NCBI RefSeq assembly: GCF_900299535.1
Contig: NZ_OMKE01000013.1
Span: forward strand, 62,001-126,000
Origin: Aquimarina aquimarini
GTDB lineage: Bacteria; Bacteroidota; Bacteroidia; Flavobacteriales; Flavobacteriaceae
DNA: 64,000 bases
Reading direction: 5' to 3'
Shown here: positions 8,126 through 17,031 of the stretch, piece after piece
Layout of the letters: each line of letters begins with the position of its first letter
Numbering within the stretch: the first letter of the stretch is position 1
Notes under the pieces: generated by a model
Databases searched by the model: none
What the model was told of the DNA's origin: nothing
The model's input: the letters and a program-made list of their open reading frames with translations, nothing else
Program-made: the position numbers and the translations under genes

Positions 8126-9532
8126 TTAATTACCCAGTAAGTCAATAGCCCTTTCTATCCCACTATCAATTTTGTTATCAAAATCTAGAGTAGACAAAAA
8201 TGGCACTTTATTTTCTTCTTTTTCTGGCCCCATACCTACGGCTTCAAAAACAATTCCTTCTGGATCACTATACACCTCATTAGATAACACCACTCTTGCT
8301 CCATTTGGCAACACATGTGTTAATTCATCAGAAAGGATTCCATTGGTATTCTCTCCTATAAGGTTTACATACGGTAAACCCTTCATCGCTAGGGTAAATA
8401 TTTCTGCCGCACTAGATGTGACAGGACTAGTCAAAAGAGCGATCTCTCCTGTAAACTGATATGATCCTTTAGGGCTAATAGATATTGTCTGAGGCTCTGT
8501 AAAGCCTTCTCCTAGTTTTGCCTTTTTTGTTCCGACTACTGTTTCTTTATTTACAAAACGGGAGGCGATATCTAATGAAATTTTATCATGCCCTCCTCCA
8601 TTGGCTCTAACATCTATAATTAACTTGGAAACTCCAGATTTTTCAAAATCATTCATCATCTCATCTAATACTTCGTTTAGAGCGATTCTCTCATTTTCAA
8701 GACTTGTTCCAAAGTCTTCCATCTCAAGAATTGCAACATATCCTATCTGATCAGTTACCAATCCCCAAAACATATTTTCTTCGGCATTTTGATTGAATTC
8801 TCCTTTGAGATAAGTTTCTGCAATTACATTCATTTTTCCATCCAGAACATCCCAATAGTCCTCTGTACTCTCTATACGATATGGCTCCTCAAGATGTTCA
8901 TTCAATCTTTCTACTAAATTCGAAAAACCAGGTTCAATTTCTACACCTTTATTTTCATCTTTTACACTTACATGTCCATCTTTTAACTGCAATACTAATT
9001 CTTCAACAATATCATAAAAATTATCTTCAGTAACTTGATCTCTTACATTTTCAAACTCAGACCAATTCACATTTCGTCTTTCAAAAAAAGCATAATAGTC
9101 ATTAAAAATATTCCAAAAGTAATCGAAATTAACTTTTGGATCTTCTGTATTCCCTATTTGACCTGACAAACAAAGTTCATTCTGATTCTGTAACCTACTC
9201 ATTTTTATTTCTGAAACAAAAAGATCCGAAGTTCCTAACAGTTCATTAGTACTTATCTGCTCTATACGCAATCCTCCCAATTCTTCGGGTTTAAAATCAG
9301 TTTCCATAATAGCACATCCAGCAGAGGATATAGTATACAATACATCTTTACCTTCTGTAAATTCAATTATATACCCCTTATCTTCTATAAACCAAAAACC
9401 ATTTTTAGATTTTTCTACATCGTGAGTATCATCATCTGATTCGCAAGCCGCAAAGCAAAATATCACATAAAAAACAACCAAAAATTTAACACAATACGCA
9501 ATATAAATTTCTTTTTTTACTCTCTCATTCAT
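8126..9532 (-). CDS. S41 family peptidase, lipoprotein
   Basis: 468 residues. The N-terminal signal ends in a lipobox with Cys30 (FCFAAC), followed by an acidic ESDDD stretch, so it is an anchored lipoprotein. The middle and C-terminal parts form a tail-specific protease/S41 fold: ANGGGHDKIS near residue 312 and the catalytic serine in TSSAAEIFTLA at about 373, with a conserved GENTNGILSD following. No obvious PDZ domain is seen between the N-terminal lipocalin-like region and the protease domain. The likely job is processing of envelope or secreted peptides. The upstream neighbour on the same strand is an AraC-type regulator. Confidence 0.88.
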   Translation of the reverse strand: MNERVKKEIYIAYCVKFLVVFYVIFCFAACESDDDTHDVEKSKNGFWFIEDKGYIIEFTEGKDVLYTISSAGCAIMETDFKPEELGGLRIEQISTNELLGTSDLFVSEIKMSRLQNQNELCLSGQIGNTEDPKVNFDYFWNIFNDYYAFFERRNVNWSEFENVRDQVTEDNFYDIVEELVLQLKDGHVSVKDENKGVEIEPGFSNLVERLNEHLEEPYRIESTEDYWDVLDGKMNVIAETYLKGEFNQNAEENMFWGLVTDQIGYVAILEMEDFGTSLENERIALNEVLDEMMNDFEKSGVSKLIIDVRANGGGHDKISLDIASRFVNKETVVGTKKAKLGEGFTEPQTISISPKGSYQFTGEIALLTSPVTSSAAEIFTLAMKGLPYVNLIGENTNGILSDELTHVLPNGARVVLSNEVYSDPEGIVFEAVGMGPEKEENKVPFLSTLDFDNKIDSGIERAIDLLGN

Positions 9533-9624
9533 CTTTTTAAAGTTTTAATACTTCACCAAAACTATAGATGATAAATTATTCGAGTGTTCCGTTTAATTAA
9601 GAGTTAATAAATCGGGACTTACTT

Positions 9625-10785
9625 TTATTGTCGTTCTTTTCTAAATTCACTTGGTGTACTTCCGGTTTCTTTTTTGAATGTTTTATAAAATGTAGTTTTT
9701 GATTTAAAACCCGCTTCTAATCCTATTGCCAATAAACTATATTTATGAAACTCAGGATCCACTATCATTTGTTTTACCTCTTCTACTCTAAATGAATTAA
9801 TGTATGCTGAAAAATTCTTATCTGTTATTGAGTTTACAATCTGAGAAAGATACCCAGGACTAATCCCTAATTCTTCCGCTACAAGATCTCTGCTCAAATC
9901 AGGGTCTCTATAAACATACTGGTCGTACAACATAAATTCTAGCTTTTTGAAGTATCTATTATCCCTAGAAAACCCTTCTAAAACCTCATGATTATTCTTT
10001 GTTTCAACATTTTCATCAATTTGATGTTCAGAATTTTCTTTTCTAAGGGAGAAGTTTTTTTTATTTAATATCTCTAAAATTTCTTTTTGATCTTTGGCCA
10101 GTTTTAATCGATAAATCCCATTATAAAAAATCCAATATATAAAAAACGAAAGCACCACAACCAGCACCCCTTCAAAAACATATTCTTCTTCTATCCAAAA
10201 AAATTCTATACTACCTAATACAATCCAGAGAATTGTGATTACAAACATACTACTCCATAATAAACGAACCCATTTTACATTCTCTTCGTTACCTATTAAT
10301 GGAGTTTTCTTTATAAGAACATATAACCATATCATCAATAAAAGATTAAACATATAATAGCTTATTTCTTCTATCTCGAATATTATTGAATAGTATTCTT
10401 CTATGTTTAATATGTTAAATCCATAGTCAACTTCTATAGTAAAAATGATATTAAGGAGTATTGAAATCGCAATTGGCACATATAGCCATTTTAATTTTTT
10501 ACTGTTATGTATATCATTATTGATTAACTTGGTTATATAAAAGAAGACCATCACTGGGAAAAGAAAAACCCATTCTATATCATCAAGTATATTTAGTTCT
10601 TTATAAGTATCGAACACTCCTATACTATCCATAAACATATTCAGCATCAACACAGAAAGCAATACTATAGAATACCCTAAATAATTATTGGTTTTGGTTC
10701 TAAAAAATGGGGATAATAAAATGACTGCTCCAAAAATAAATCCTTGAGAAGCGCTGATTAATAATAGAAGTCTGAGAATATTCAT
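9625..10785 (-). CDS. Membrane-anchored AraC family transcriptional regulator
   Basis: About 386 residues from the ATG at 10785 (MNILRLLLLISASQGF); nine further upstream codons are open but hydrophilic and less likely. Roughly seven hydrophobic spans fill residues 5-230. A charged linker follows, then a C-terminal double-HTH AraC DNA-binding domain (about 290-385: LVAEELGISPGYLSQIVN, then LAIGLEAGFKSKTTFYKTFK). Such seven-span AraC regulators are common in Flavobacteriia and presumably sense a signal in or across the membrane. The nearest target candidate is the S41 lipoprotein gene just downstream. The ligand is unknown. Confidence 0.9.
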   Translation of the reverse strand: MNILRLLLLISASQGFIFGAVILLSPFFRTKTNNYLGYSIVLLSVLMLNMFMDSIGVFDTYKELNILDDIEWVFLFPVMVFFYITKLINNDIHNSKKLKWLYVPIAISILLNIIFTIEVDYGFNILNIEEYYSIIFEIEEISYYMFNLLLMIWLYVLIKKTPLIGNEENVKWVRLLWSSMFVITILWIVLGSIEFFWIEEEYVFEGVLVVVLSFFIYWIFYNGIYRLKLAKDQKEILEILNKKNFSLRKENSEHQIDENVETKNNHEVLEGFSRDNRYFKKLEFMLYDQYVYRDPDLSRDLVAEELGISPGYLSQIVNSITDKNFSAYINSFRVEEVKQMIVDPEFHKYSLLAIGLEAGFKSKTTFYKTFKKETGSTPSEFRKERQ

Positions 10786-10878
10786 TACAATCATTTTTAA
10801 GAGGCAAAGCAAACTTATTTCACTTCTTAATACTATTTCAAATAAAACATACTACAGGGTATACATTCTATTCTCTTT

Positions 10879-11751
10879 TTATGAATACCCGTTTCTTTTG
10901 TTGGTTCGTAGAATTGCTTCTTCATTTTTATAATCTATCCATTTTTGCCCTCTACTTTTACGCATAAGGTTATCAAAATGTCTCATTATAAAAAAATTAT
11001 AGGTAGCCTTGATAAAATTGGTTGTCTTTCTAGATACAGAACGAATACTCATCGAAAACCCTGGGGTTAAATAGGTCATCTGATGCCAATATCCTTCTGG
11101 CATGTATAATGTTTCTCCGTGTTTTAAATTTGTTATATAGCCTTTAGCATGTTGTAATGCTGGCCATTTTTTAAAATCAGGGGCATTAAAATCGATATTT
11201 TGATGTGATATTAATGCATGAGGAACTTTATATAAAAATTTTGTTTCTGAAGGAGGAAACAAGATACATTGCTTTTCTCCATGAAAATGAAAATGAAGAA
11301 TATTAGCCAAATCTATATCATAATGCATAAATACTTTAGAGCCACTCCCTCCAAAAAACAGAAAAGGTAGTTTCTTCATGAATTTTAACCCTATTTCATC
11401 AGGGTATTTAAAATCATCTTGAAGTTTGGGTGCCTCCTTAAGTAGATTATATAAAAATATACGATAATTGGTTGATCCTTTTTCTAGCAAACCTAAATAC
11501 TCACTCATTCTCATACTAGTATGAGCCTCATTAAATTTAAATTCTGATGAGATAGGTCTATCATCGTACAAAGGCACGGTTTTATCTCCTGCTATAGAAT
11601 TAATATATGAAAGATCCCATTTTTTATACGCAGGCCAATCCATAATCAACTGCTCAATTACAACTGGTTTTTGCAATTGAACATACTCTTTCAGAAATTT
11701 CTCTTTGGTAATCGTTTTTACCCTTGGTATTTGTTCTAAATTCAATTTCAC
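10879..11751 (-). CDS. Cupin-like/JmjC-fold 2-oxoglutarate- and iron-dependent oxygenase
   Basis: 290 residues. The cupin_8/JmjC (FIH-like) pattern is clear. PVVIEQLIMDWPAYKKWD opens the fold, HYDIDLANILHFHFHG gives the His-x-Asp iron ligands (about residues 143-145), and GYWHQMTYL supplies the distal His (about 222). Such enzymes hydroxylate proteins or small molecules. The substrate cannot be inferred. It is downstream of bioB on the same strand, separated by 70 nt, so it may be co-transcribed with the biotin genes, but a link to biotin is not established. Confidence 0.85.
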   Translation of the reverse strand: MKLNLEQIPRVKTITKEKFLKEYVQLQKPVVIEQLIMDWPAYKKWDLSYINSIAGDKTVPLYDDRPISSEFKFNEAHTSMRMSEYLGLLEKGSTNYRIFLYNLLKEAPKLQDDFKYPDEIGLKFMKKLPFLFFGGSGSKVFMHYDIDLANILHFHFHGEKQCILFPPSETKFLYKVPHALISHQNIDFNAPDFKKWPALQHAKGYITNLKHGETLYMPEGYWHQMTYLTPGFSMSIRSVSRKTTNFIKATYNFFIMRHFDNLMRKSRGQKWIDYKNEEAILRTNKRNGYS

Positions 11752-11821
11752 TGACTACTATGAAATGTACTTTAAAATTAAGTCTATATAATTACACCAC
11801 AAGATTACAGCTCTAAACAGT

Positions 11822-12937
11822 TTACTTATCTGCTATTGCTTCTTTTTTTATCTCTCTAGCCTTCTGCTTTGCAGTTTCATTTCTATCAATAGTATGTTGT
11901 GGCCTTGTCCATTTAGGTTTTTCTCCTTTAGGCTGAAACTTAGAGTTTTCTGCTTCTACTGTTTCTGGTTGTGCTTTTTTAACAAATGGTTTTTGAGGGT
12001 TTAATCCTAACATTTTAAACATTTCCATATCCTGATGCACATCTGGATTAGGGGTTGTCAACAATTTATCTCCTGCAAAAATTGAATTTGCTCCTGCAAA
12101 GAAACACATCGCTTGTCCTTCTCTACTCATTTCTGTTCTACCAGCAGAAAGTCTTACTTGTGTTATTGGCATTACAATTCGAGTGGTGGCTACCATTCTA
12201 ATCATATCCCACATAGATACAGGTTCTTGCTCTTCCATTGGTGTTCCTTCTACAGCTACCAAAGAATTTATAGGAACAGATTCTGGCTGTGGGCTTAATC
12301 TAGACAAAGCAACCAGCATTCCTGCTCGATCTTCAACTTTTTCTCCCATTCCAATAATCCCACCACTACATACGGTTACATTGGTTTTTCTAACATTCTC
12401 AATCGTTTTTAAACGATCTTCAAATCCACGAGTAGAAATTACTTCTTTATAATAATCTTCTGAGGTATCTAGGTTATGGTTATAGGCGTATAATCCAGCT
12501 TCTGCTAATCGCTGAGCTTGATTTTCAGTAATCATTCCCAAGGTACAACATACCTCCATATCCAGTTTATTGATGGTACGTACCATCTCTAATACATTTT
12601 CAAATTCTGGACCATCTTTAACATTACGCCAAGCCGCACCCATACATACTCTTGAACTACCTGAAGATTTTGCACGAAGTGCCTGAGCTTTTACTTGTCG
12701 CACACTCATCAAGTCGTTACCTTCTATGTCGGTATGATATCTTGCAGCTTGCGGACAATATCCACAATCTTCTGGACACCCTCCTGTTTTTATCGATAAC
12801 AGTGTAGAAACCTGTACTGTATTTGGGTCATGACATTCTCTATGAATTGTAGCTGCCTTATACAATAAATCCATTAAAGGCATATTGTAAATATCAAGAA
12901 TCTCTTGCTCTGTCCAATCGTGTCTAATAATGCTCAT
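11822..12937 (-). CDS. bioB: Biotin synthase BioB
   Basis: 371 residues. A radical-SAM enzyme that inserts sulfur into dethiobiotin, the last step of biotin synthesis. The radical-SAM [4Fe-4S] motif C-x3-C-x2-C is at C54, C58 and C61 (GGCPEDCGYCPQ). YNHNLDTS and VCSGGIIGMGE are typical BioB segments, and Arg in VRLSAGR is a ligand of the auxiliary cluster. About 50 Lys/Glu-rich residues follow the usual end of the family; this charged C-terminal extension is seen in flavobacterial BioB. It lies 284 nt downstream of a ketoacyl synthase gene in the biotin locus. Confidence 0.97.
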   Translation of the reverse strand: MSIIRHDWTEQEILDIYNMPLMDLLYKAATIHRECHDPNTVQVSTLLSIKTGGCPEDCGYCPQAARYHTDIEGNDLMSVRQVKAQALRAKSSGSSRVCMGAAWRNVKDGPEFENVLEMVRTINKLDMEVCCTLGMITENQAQRLAEAGLYAYNHNLDTSEDYYKEVISTRGFEDRLKTIENVRKTNVTVCSGGIIGMGEKVEDRAGMLVALSRLSPQPESVPINSLVAVEGTPMEEQEPVSMWDMIRMVATTRIVMPITQVRLSAGRTEMSREGQAMCFFAGANSIFAGDKLLTTPNPDVHQDMEMFKMLGLNPQKPFVKKAQPETVEAENSKFQPKGEKPKWTRPQHTIDRNETAKQKAREIKKEAIADK

Positions 12938-13221
12938 AAATCATTAATAATTAAAATGTAAAAAAATCTGAATTGCTATTTGACTACAAAAGCTACAAAC
13001 TTTGCTGACAAATATCACTACTTTATTCCTAAAAACCTTTTAAATAGTTTAAAAAACTTTTCTAGATTTTCAAGATACGCATTATGTCTGCTTTTTTCAA
13101 ACACCACTCTCTCTACTTGTAACATATTTATTTTACAGTGTTTTACAAAACTCAACACCCCTTTATTTCTGCCATTATTGCTATAAAATACAGATATAAA
13201 TAGTATCGCTTTTTTATAAAA

Positions 13222-14385
13222 TTATGGTCGTTCCAGCAAAATACTTACCGCATTACCTCCAAAACCAACAGCATTTACTATAATCTTTTTTAATTGGTTG
13301 GGATATTTATCATAGGATACAAAAGGAACAGGTATAAAATCCTGATATTTAAGCATCAATACTGCCAGCTCAAGACTTAAAATACCACTAGCACCAAATG
13401 TATGCCCTATCTTCCATTTATTGGTGGTCAAAGCAGGAAGAATATCTCCAAAAACTGCATGAATGGCGTTATACTCTGCTTGATCTCCTTTTACTGTTCC
13501 CGGAGCATGTAATACGATGGCATCAATATCACTTGCAGGGGTTTCTCCTAAAGCCATTTTCATAGATTTCTGAAAGCAATCTGCTTCTGTAGAAATAGAT
13601 ATATTATGTTTTAAAGGTTCAGTAGCATACCCAATTCCTTTTATTAATGCTATCGCATTTTCTTTTATTCCTTTTTCTATACATGCTACTCCTGCACCTT
13701 CTCCCAAAAACATAGAATTTCTTTTCTTATCCCAGTTCATAGCCTGGCAAGGATATCTCACTTTATCACCAGGTGCATATATCTTGAGGGCTTTCATTTG
13801 AGCAATAGTAAATGGAGTAAGCGGAGCCTCACTACCTCCTACCAAAAACTGATCTGCCAAACCAGCTTGTAACCAGGCTACCCCATTAAGTATCGCATGC
13901 AATGCTGTTGAGCATGTAATCGAGTGGCTTATTTGTGGCCCTGTAGCTTGTAAATCATGAGCAATCCATGATGAAATATTACCTAGAGTAGTCGTTGGTG
14001 AACTGAGTGTCGATGATTTACCTGTATTGAGAAATTCTTGATGATATTTTTCAAAAAGTCCTGTTGCACCACGTGAAGAACCTATATTGATCCCAAAGTC
14101 ATGATTTCCTTTCCATCCAGCATTTTTGACTGCTTCTCGAGCCGCAAAAACCCCAAACAATACTGAATTATCTAATGCTGTATAGTGAGGACTTTCGTTT
14201 CTAAGGGCCTCAATCTTATTTCTCTCTTCTGAAAAAAGTGATGCAACGGGCGTTTTTTCATTTCCAAAATCTTCAAAAGTAATACGATGTGATGTATCCT
14301 TATATTGTTGCCATAAGCGATCACCAGAAGATATTCCCAAAGGGGATATTGAGGATATTCCAGTTATTGATATTATCTGTTGCAA
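13222..14385 (-). CDS. Beta-ketoacyl synthase in the biotin locus
   Basis: 387 residues from a TTG start (MQQIISITGISS); an internal later start is unlikely because the first strand would be lost. KAS I/II fold with an intact Cys-His-His triad: C158 (SITCSTALHAI), H293 (LHAPGTVKGD) and H328 (IGHTFGASG). It condenses acyl-ACP with malonyl-ACP. Placement between bioB and bioA, with no fatty-acid genes and no bioC or bioH nearby, suggests a role in making the pimeloyl moiety; that is inference. A well-formed TTG/TACATTTG promoter lies directly upstream. Confidence 0.85.
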   Translation of the reverse strand: MQQIISITGISSISPLGISSGDRLWQQYKDTSHRITFEDFGNEKTPVASLFSEERNKIEALRNESPHYTALDNSVLFGVFAAREAVKNAGWKGNHDFGINIGSSRGATGLFEKYHQEFLNTGKSSTLSSPTTTLGNISSWIAHDLQATGPQISHSITCSTALHAILNGVAWLQAGLADQFLVGGSEAPLTPFTIAQMKALKIYAPGDKVRYPCQAMNWDKKRNSMFLGEGAGVACIEKGIKENAIALIKGIGYATEPLKHNISISTEADCFQKSMKMALGETPASDIDAIVLHAPGTVKGDQAEYNAIHAVFGDILPALTTNKWKIGHTFGASGILSLELAVLMLKYQDFIPVPFVSYDKYPNQLKKIIVNAVGFGGNAVSILLERP

Positions 14386-14399
14386 TTCTTAATTTTTGT

Positions 14400-14430
14400 C
14401 AAATGTAGGGGTTTGTTCTATCTTGTTCAA
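14400..14430 (-). promoter_or_regulatory. Promoter of the biotin-locus ketoacyl synthase
   Basis: On the minus strand, TTG (14430-14428), 20 nt, then TACATTTG (14407-14400) is one of the best matches in the window to the Bacteroidota promoter. It is 15 nt from the TTG start at 14385. Confidence 0.65.
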
Positions 14431-14511
14431 TAGTTATATTATTTATCCTGTATTTTTGATAACAAAATGTCATTTTTAACTACTTATTAGTATAAACAAA
14501 GAATATCACTT

Positions 14512-14961
14512 ATGAATGATCACGTACAACAAAAAAGTTGGTTCGCAAGAAATTGGGGTTGGGCTGTTCCTTTAGGAGGTTGCCTTACTATTATTATTCT
14601 ATTTTTTATCTTTTTGGGGTCTGTTATTTTTGGTGTCAACGAGTTTTTCACACAGTCTACTCCCCACCAAGATGCCCTTGCCAAGATAAATAATGATGAA
14701 TATGTTGTGTCTATCATAGGAGAACCTATAGAAACTGATGGTATTATGAATGGTAATATATCCTATCATAATAATGCAGGGTCTGCTGATATCTCGATCC
14801 CTATAAAAGGATCAAAAGGAACAGCCCAATTATATGTAGTGGGCACCAAACAAAATGATACATGGTCTTATACCGAAATGTATGTAATAATAGATGATAC
14901 AGGTGAGCAAATTGATATCTTAGGTTATGAACAAAATAACAGTATTATCAAAAACGAATAA
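14512..14961 (+). CDS. Coa1/Tim21-domain membrane protein
   Basis: 149 residues. One N-terminal membrane span (about residues 17-42, VPLGGCLTIIILFF) follows a short cytosolic segment. A small periplasmic alpha/beta domain then contains GEPIETDGIMNG and ISIPIKGSKGTAQLYV, the pattern of bacterial Coa1 (cytochrome c oxidase assembly factor 1)/Tim21-like proteins. The molecular role in bacteria is not established. It is inserted on the opposite strand inside the biotin locus, ends 7 nt from the bioA stop, and is probably transcribed alone. Confidence 0.7.
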   Translation: MNDHVQQKSWFARNWGWAVPLGGCLTIIILFFIFLGSVIFGVNEFFTQSTPHQDALAKINNDEYVVSIIGEPIETDGIMNGNISYHNNAGSADISIPIKGSKGTAQLYVVGTKQNDTWSYTEMYVIIDDTGEQIDILGYEQNNSIIKNE

Positions 14962-14967
14962 TTAAGG

Positions 14968-16233
14968 TTACAGAGTTTCTAATAATTCATCGATCGTACT
15001 ATATATTTTCTCTAATTGTTCTTGAGTTATCACATAGGGTGCTAGAATATAAACAGTACTCCCTAATGGTCTTAATGCGACTCCTCTTTGCATAAAATGA
15101 TCAAATATCTCATAGCGTTTTTTACCATATCGATCCATTTCTATATCAAGATCCAACGCATAGATCACTCCTTGTTGCCTAGTTACCTTCACCTTGGAGT
15201 GATCTTTTATTCGAGCATCAAACTGTTTATGAGACTTTATTATTCTATTTATATTGCTCTGAATCTCTTCACTTTGTAAAAGTTCTATTGCTGCCAAAGC
15301 AACTGAACATGCAATTGGATTAGCAGAATATGTATGTGCATGAAAAAATGCTTTACCTATCGAATCATCTAAAAAAGTATTATAAATCTCCTGAGTACAA
15401 CTTGTCACTGCCATAGGAACAAATCCTGCTGTTAATGACTTTGAAAGTGAAATAATATCTGGTTTGGTTTCTATATAATCAGATGCAAATGTTTTTCCTG
15501 TTTTCCCAAAACCAGTCATTACTTCATCTGCAATAGTAATGATATTATTTTCTTTGCAAATTCCCAGAATCTGATCCAAATATCTAGCCTCATACATATG
15601 CATTGCATTGGCTCCTTGTACCAAAGGTTCGTAAATAAATGCAGCTACCTCGTTGGTTGTTATACATTCTTGTATTTGTTTTATAATACTATCTATAGTA
15701 TCAAAACTAGGGGTTGGAATACGTATTACATTGATAAAAAAATCTTCAAATGGACCATTATATACTGATAAGCCTGAAGCTGACATTGCCCCAAAGGTAT
15801 CTCCATGAAAACCGTCTTCAAAAGCTATAATTGTATTTCTTTTTTCTCCTCTATTAAAATGGTATTGCAATGCCATTTTAATACCTACCTCATTTGCCGT
15901 TGACCCATTATCAGAGAAAAATATTTTTTCTTGATTGTCGGGTAGTATATTAATTAATGCTTCTGATAGTTTAATGGCTGGCTCATGAGTAAATCCTGCA
16001 AATACAATTTGATCCAATTGTTGCATCTGTTGTTGTACTTTCTCAAGAATATACTCATTACAATGCCCATACATAGCTGTATACCAAGAGGCAATGCCAT
16101 CTATATATGTTTTATCATCTTCACCATAGAGCACTGCTCCTTTTGCTTTTACAATGGGTAATGCTTCTGGATGAATCTTATGTTGAGTAAGGGGATGCCA
16201 AAGGTGTTTTTTATCTCTTTCTTGTAAAGTCAT
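14968..16233 (-). CDS. bioA: Adenosylmethionine-8-amino-7-oxononanoate aminotransferase BioA
   Basis: 421 residues. A PLP enzyme of aminotransferase class III that converts KAPA to DAPA using S-adenosylmethionine as amino donor. PLP-binding Lys265 is in SLSKSLTAGF and Asp236 is in IADEVMTGFG. HLWHPLTQH at the N-terminus is the BioA-specific substrate-loop signature that separates it from other class III transaminases. Same strand as bioD and bioF, with 85 nt between it and bioD. Confidence 0.96.
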   Translation of the reverse strand: MTLQERDKKHLWHPLTQHKIHPEALPIVKAKGAVLYGEDDKTYIDGIASWYTAMYGHCNEYILEKVQQQMQQLDQIVFAGFTHEPAIKLSEALINILPDNQEKIFFSDNGSTANEVGIKMALQYHFNRGEKRNTIIAFEDGFHGDTFGAMSASGLSVYNGPFEDFFINVIRIPTPSFDTIDSIIKQIQECITTNEVAAFIYEPLVQGANAMHMYEARYLDQILGICKENNIITIADEVMTGFGKTGKTFASDYIETKPDIISLSKSLTAGFVPMAVTSCTQEIYNTFLDDSIGKAFFHAHTYSANPIACSVALAAIELLQSEEIQSNINRIIKSHKQFDARIKDHSKVKVTRQQGVIYALDLDIEMDRYGKKRYEIFDHFMQRGVALRPLGSTVYILAPYVITQEQLEKIYSTIDELLETL

Positions 16234-16318
16234 GAGTTCTTATTTAAGCAAAAGTGAAGTTTTTTAATGAATAATTTTTAGTTGCAAGTTATACGAATAA
16301 CGAAATACTAGAACAGGG

Positions 16319-16939
16319 TTACAGTTTTATGAGTTGATCTTTAAACAATTCTGCATATTCCCTTATCACCATTTTATCAAAATAGGGCTCATCATTAATA
16401 CGGCCTATTATGGTAGCTCCTGTCATTTTTTCTATAATGCTTTCTGTGGTTTTGTGTTCTTCTCCACTAAAAATAATAGATACATCAAATCCTTTTTCTT
16501 TCAAAATCTGAATGGTCATCAATGTATGATTAATACTTCCTAAATAGTGCCTAGAGACAACAACAACCTTATAATCAGCCTCTATAATATCCAAAATTGT
16601 GTTTTGATCATTCAAAGGCACTAATAGTCCTCCTGCTCCTTCAATTACCAAATGATTATCAGCTTTAGGAAGATTGATGGTATCTATATCAATAACAACA
16701 TTATCTATTATTGCTGCTGCATGGGGGCTCATTGGGGTTTTTAATGCATAACTGTTACCATGAAATTTTGATTGTGGATTAGAAACCAGCTCCCGTACTT
16801 TATCTGTATCTGAATATTCAAGATCTCCTGCCTGCACTGGCTTGAAATAATCTGCCTCTAGTGCCTCTACTATTATTGCTGAAACTATAGTTTTACCAAC
16901 ATCTGTACCTATCCCTGTAACAAAGATCTTTTTATTCAT
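16319..16939 (-). CDS. bioD: Dethiobiotin synthetase BioD
   Basis: 206 residues from the ATG at 16939 (MNKKIFVTGIGTDVGKT); an upstream ATG would add eight basic residues not seen in the family. ATP-dependent carboxylase that closes the ureido ring to give dethiobiotin. The P-loop variant GIGTDVGKT is at residues 9-17, and the substrate-side motifs KPVQAGD and VIEGAGGLLVPL are intact. It lies between bioF and bioA in the bioF-D-A run. Confidence 0.95.
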   Translation of the reverse strand: MNKKIFVTGIGTDVGKTIVSAIIVEALEADYFKPVQAGDLEYSDTDKVRELVSNPQSKFHGNSYALKTPMSPHAAAIIDNVVIDIDTINLPKADNHLVIEGAGGLLVPLNDQNTILDIIEADYKVVVVSRHYLGSINHTLMTIQILKEKGFDVSIIFSGEEHKTTESIIEKMTGATIIGRINDEPYFDKMVIREYAELFKDQLIKL

Positions 16940-17031
16940 AGTTTGTTTGATTCTTTTTTCCATTCTATTATATCATACTGTATTACATGAATAATATCTG
17001 GTCAAAATAGTTTTGCTTTTTTTATGTATTG

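Noticed and set aside
13117..13148. BirA-like operator (TTGTAA, 20 nt, TTACAA) between the ketoacyl synthase and bioB
   Set aside because: The inner half-site bases differ from the BirA consensus on one side, it is 180 nt from bioB, and flavobacterial BirA proteins generally lack the DNA-binding domain.
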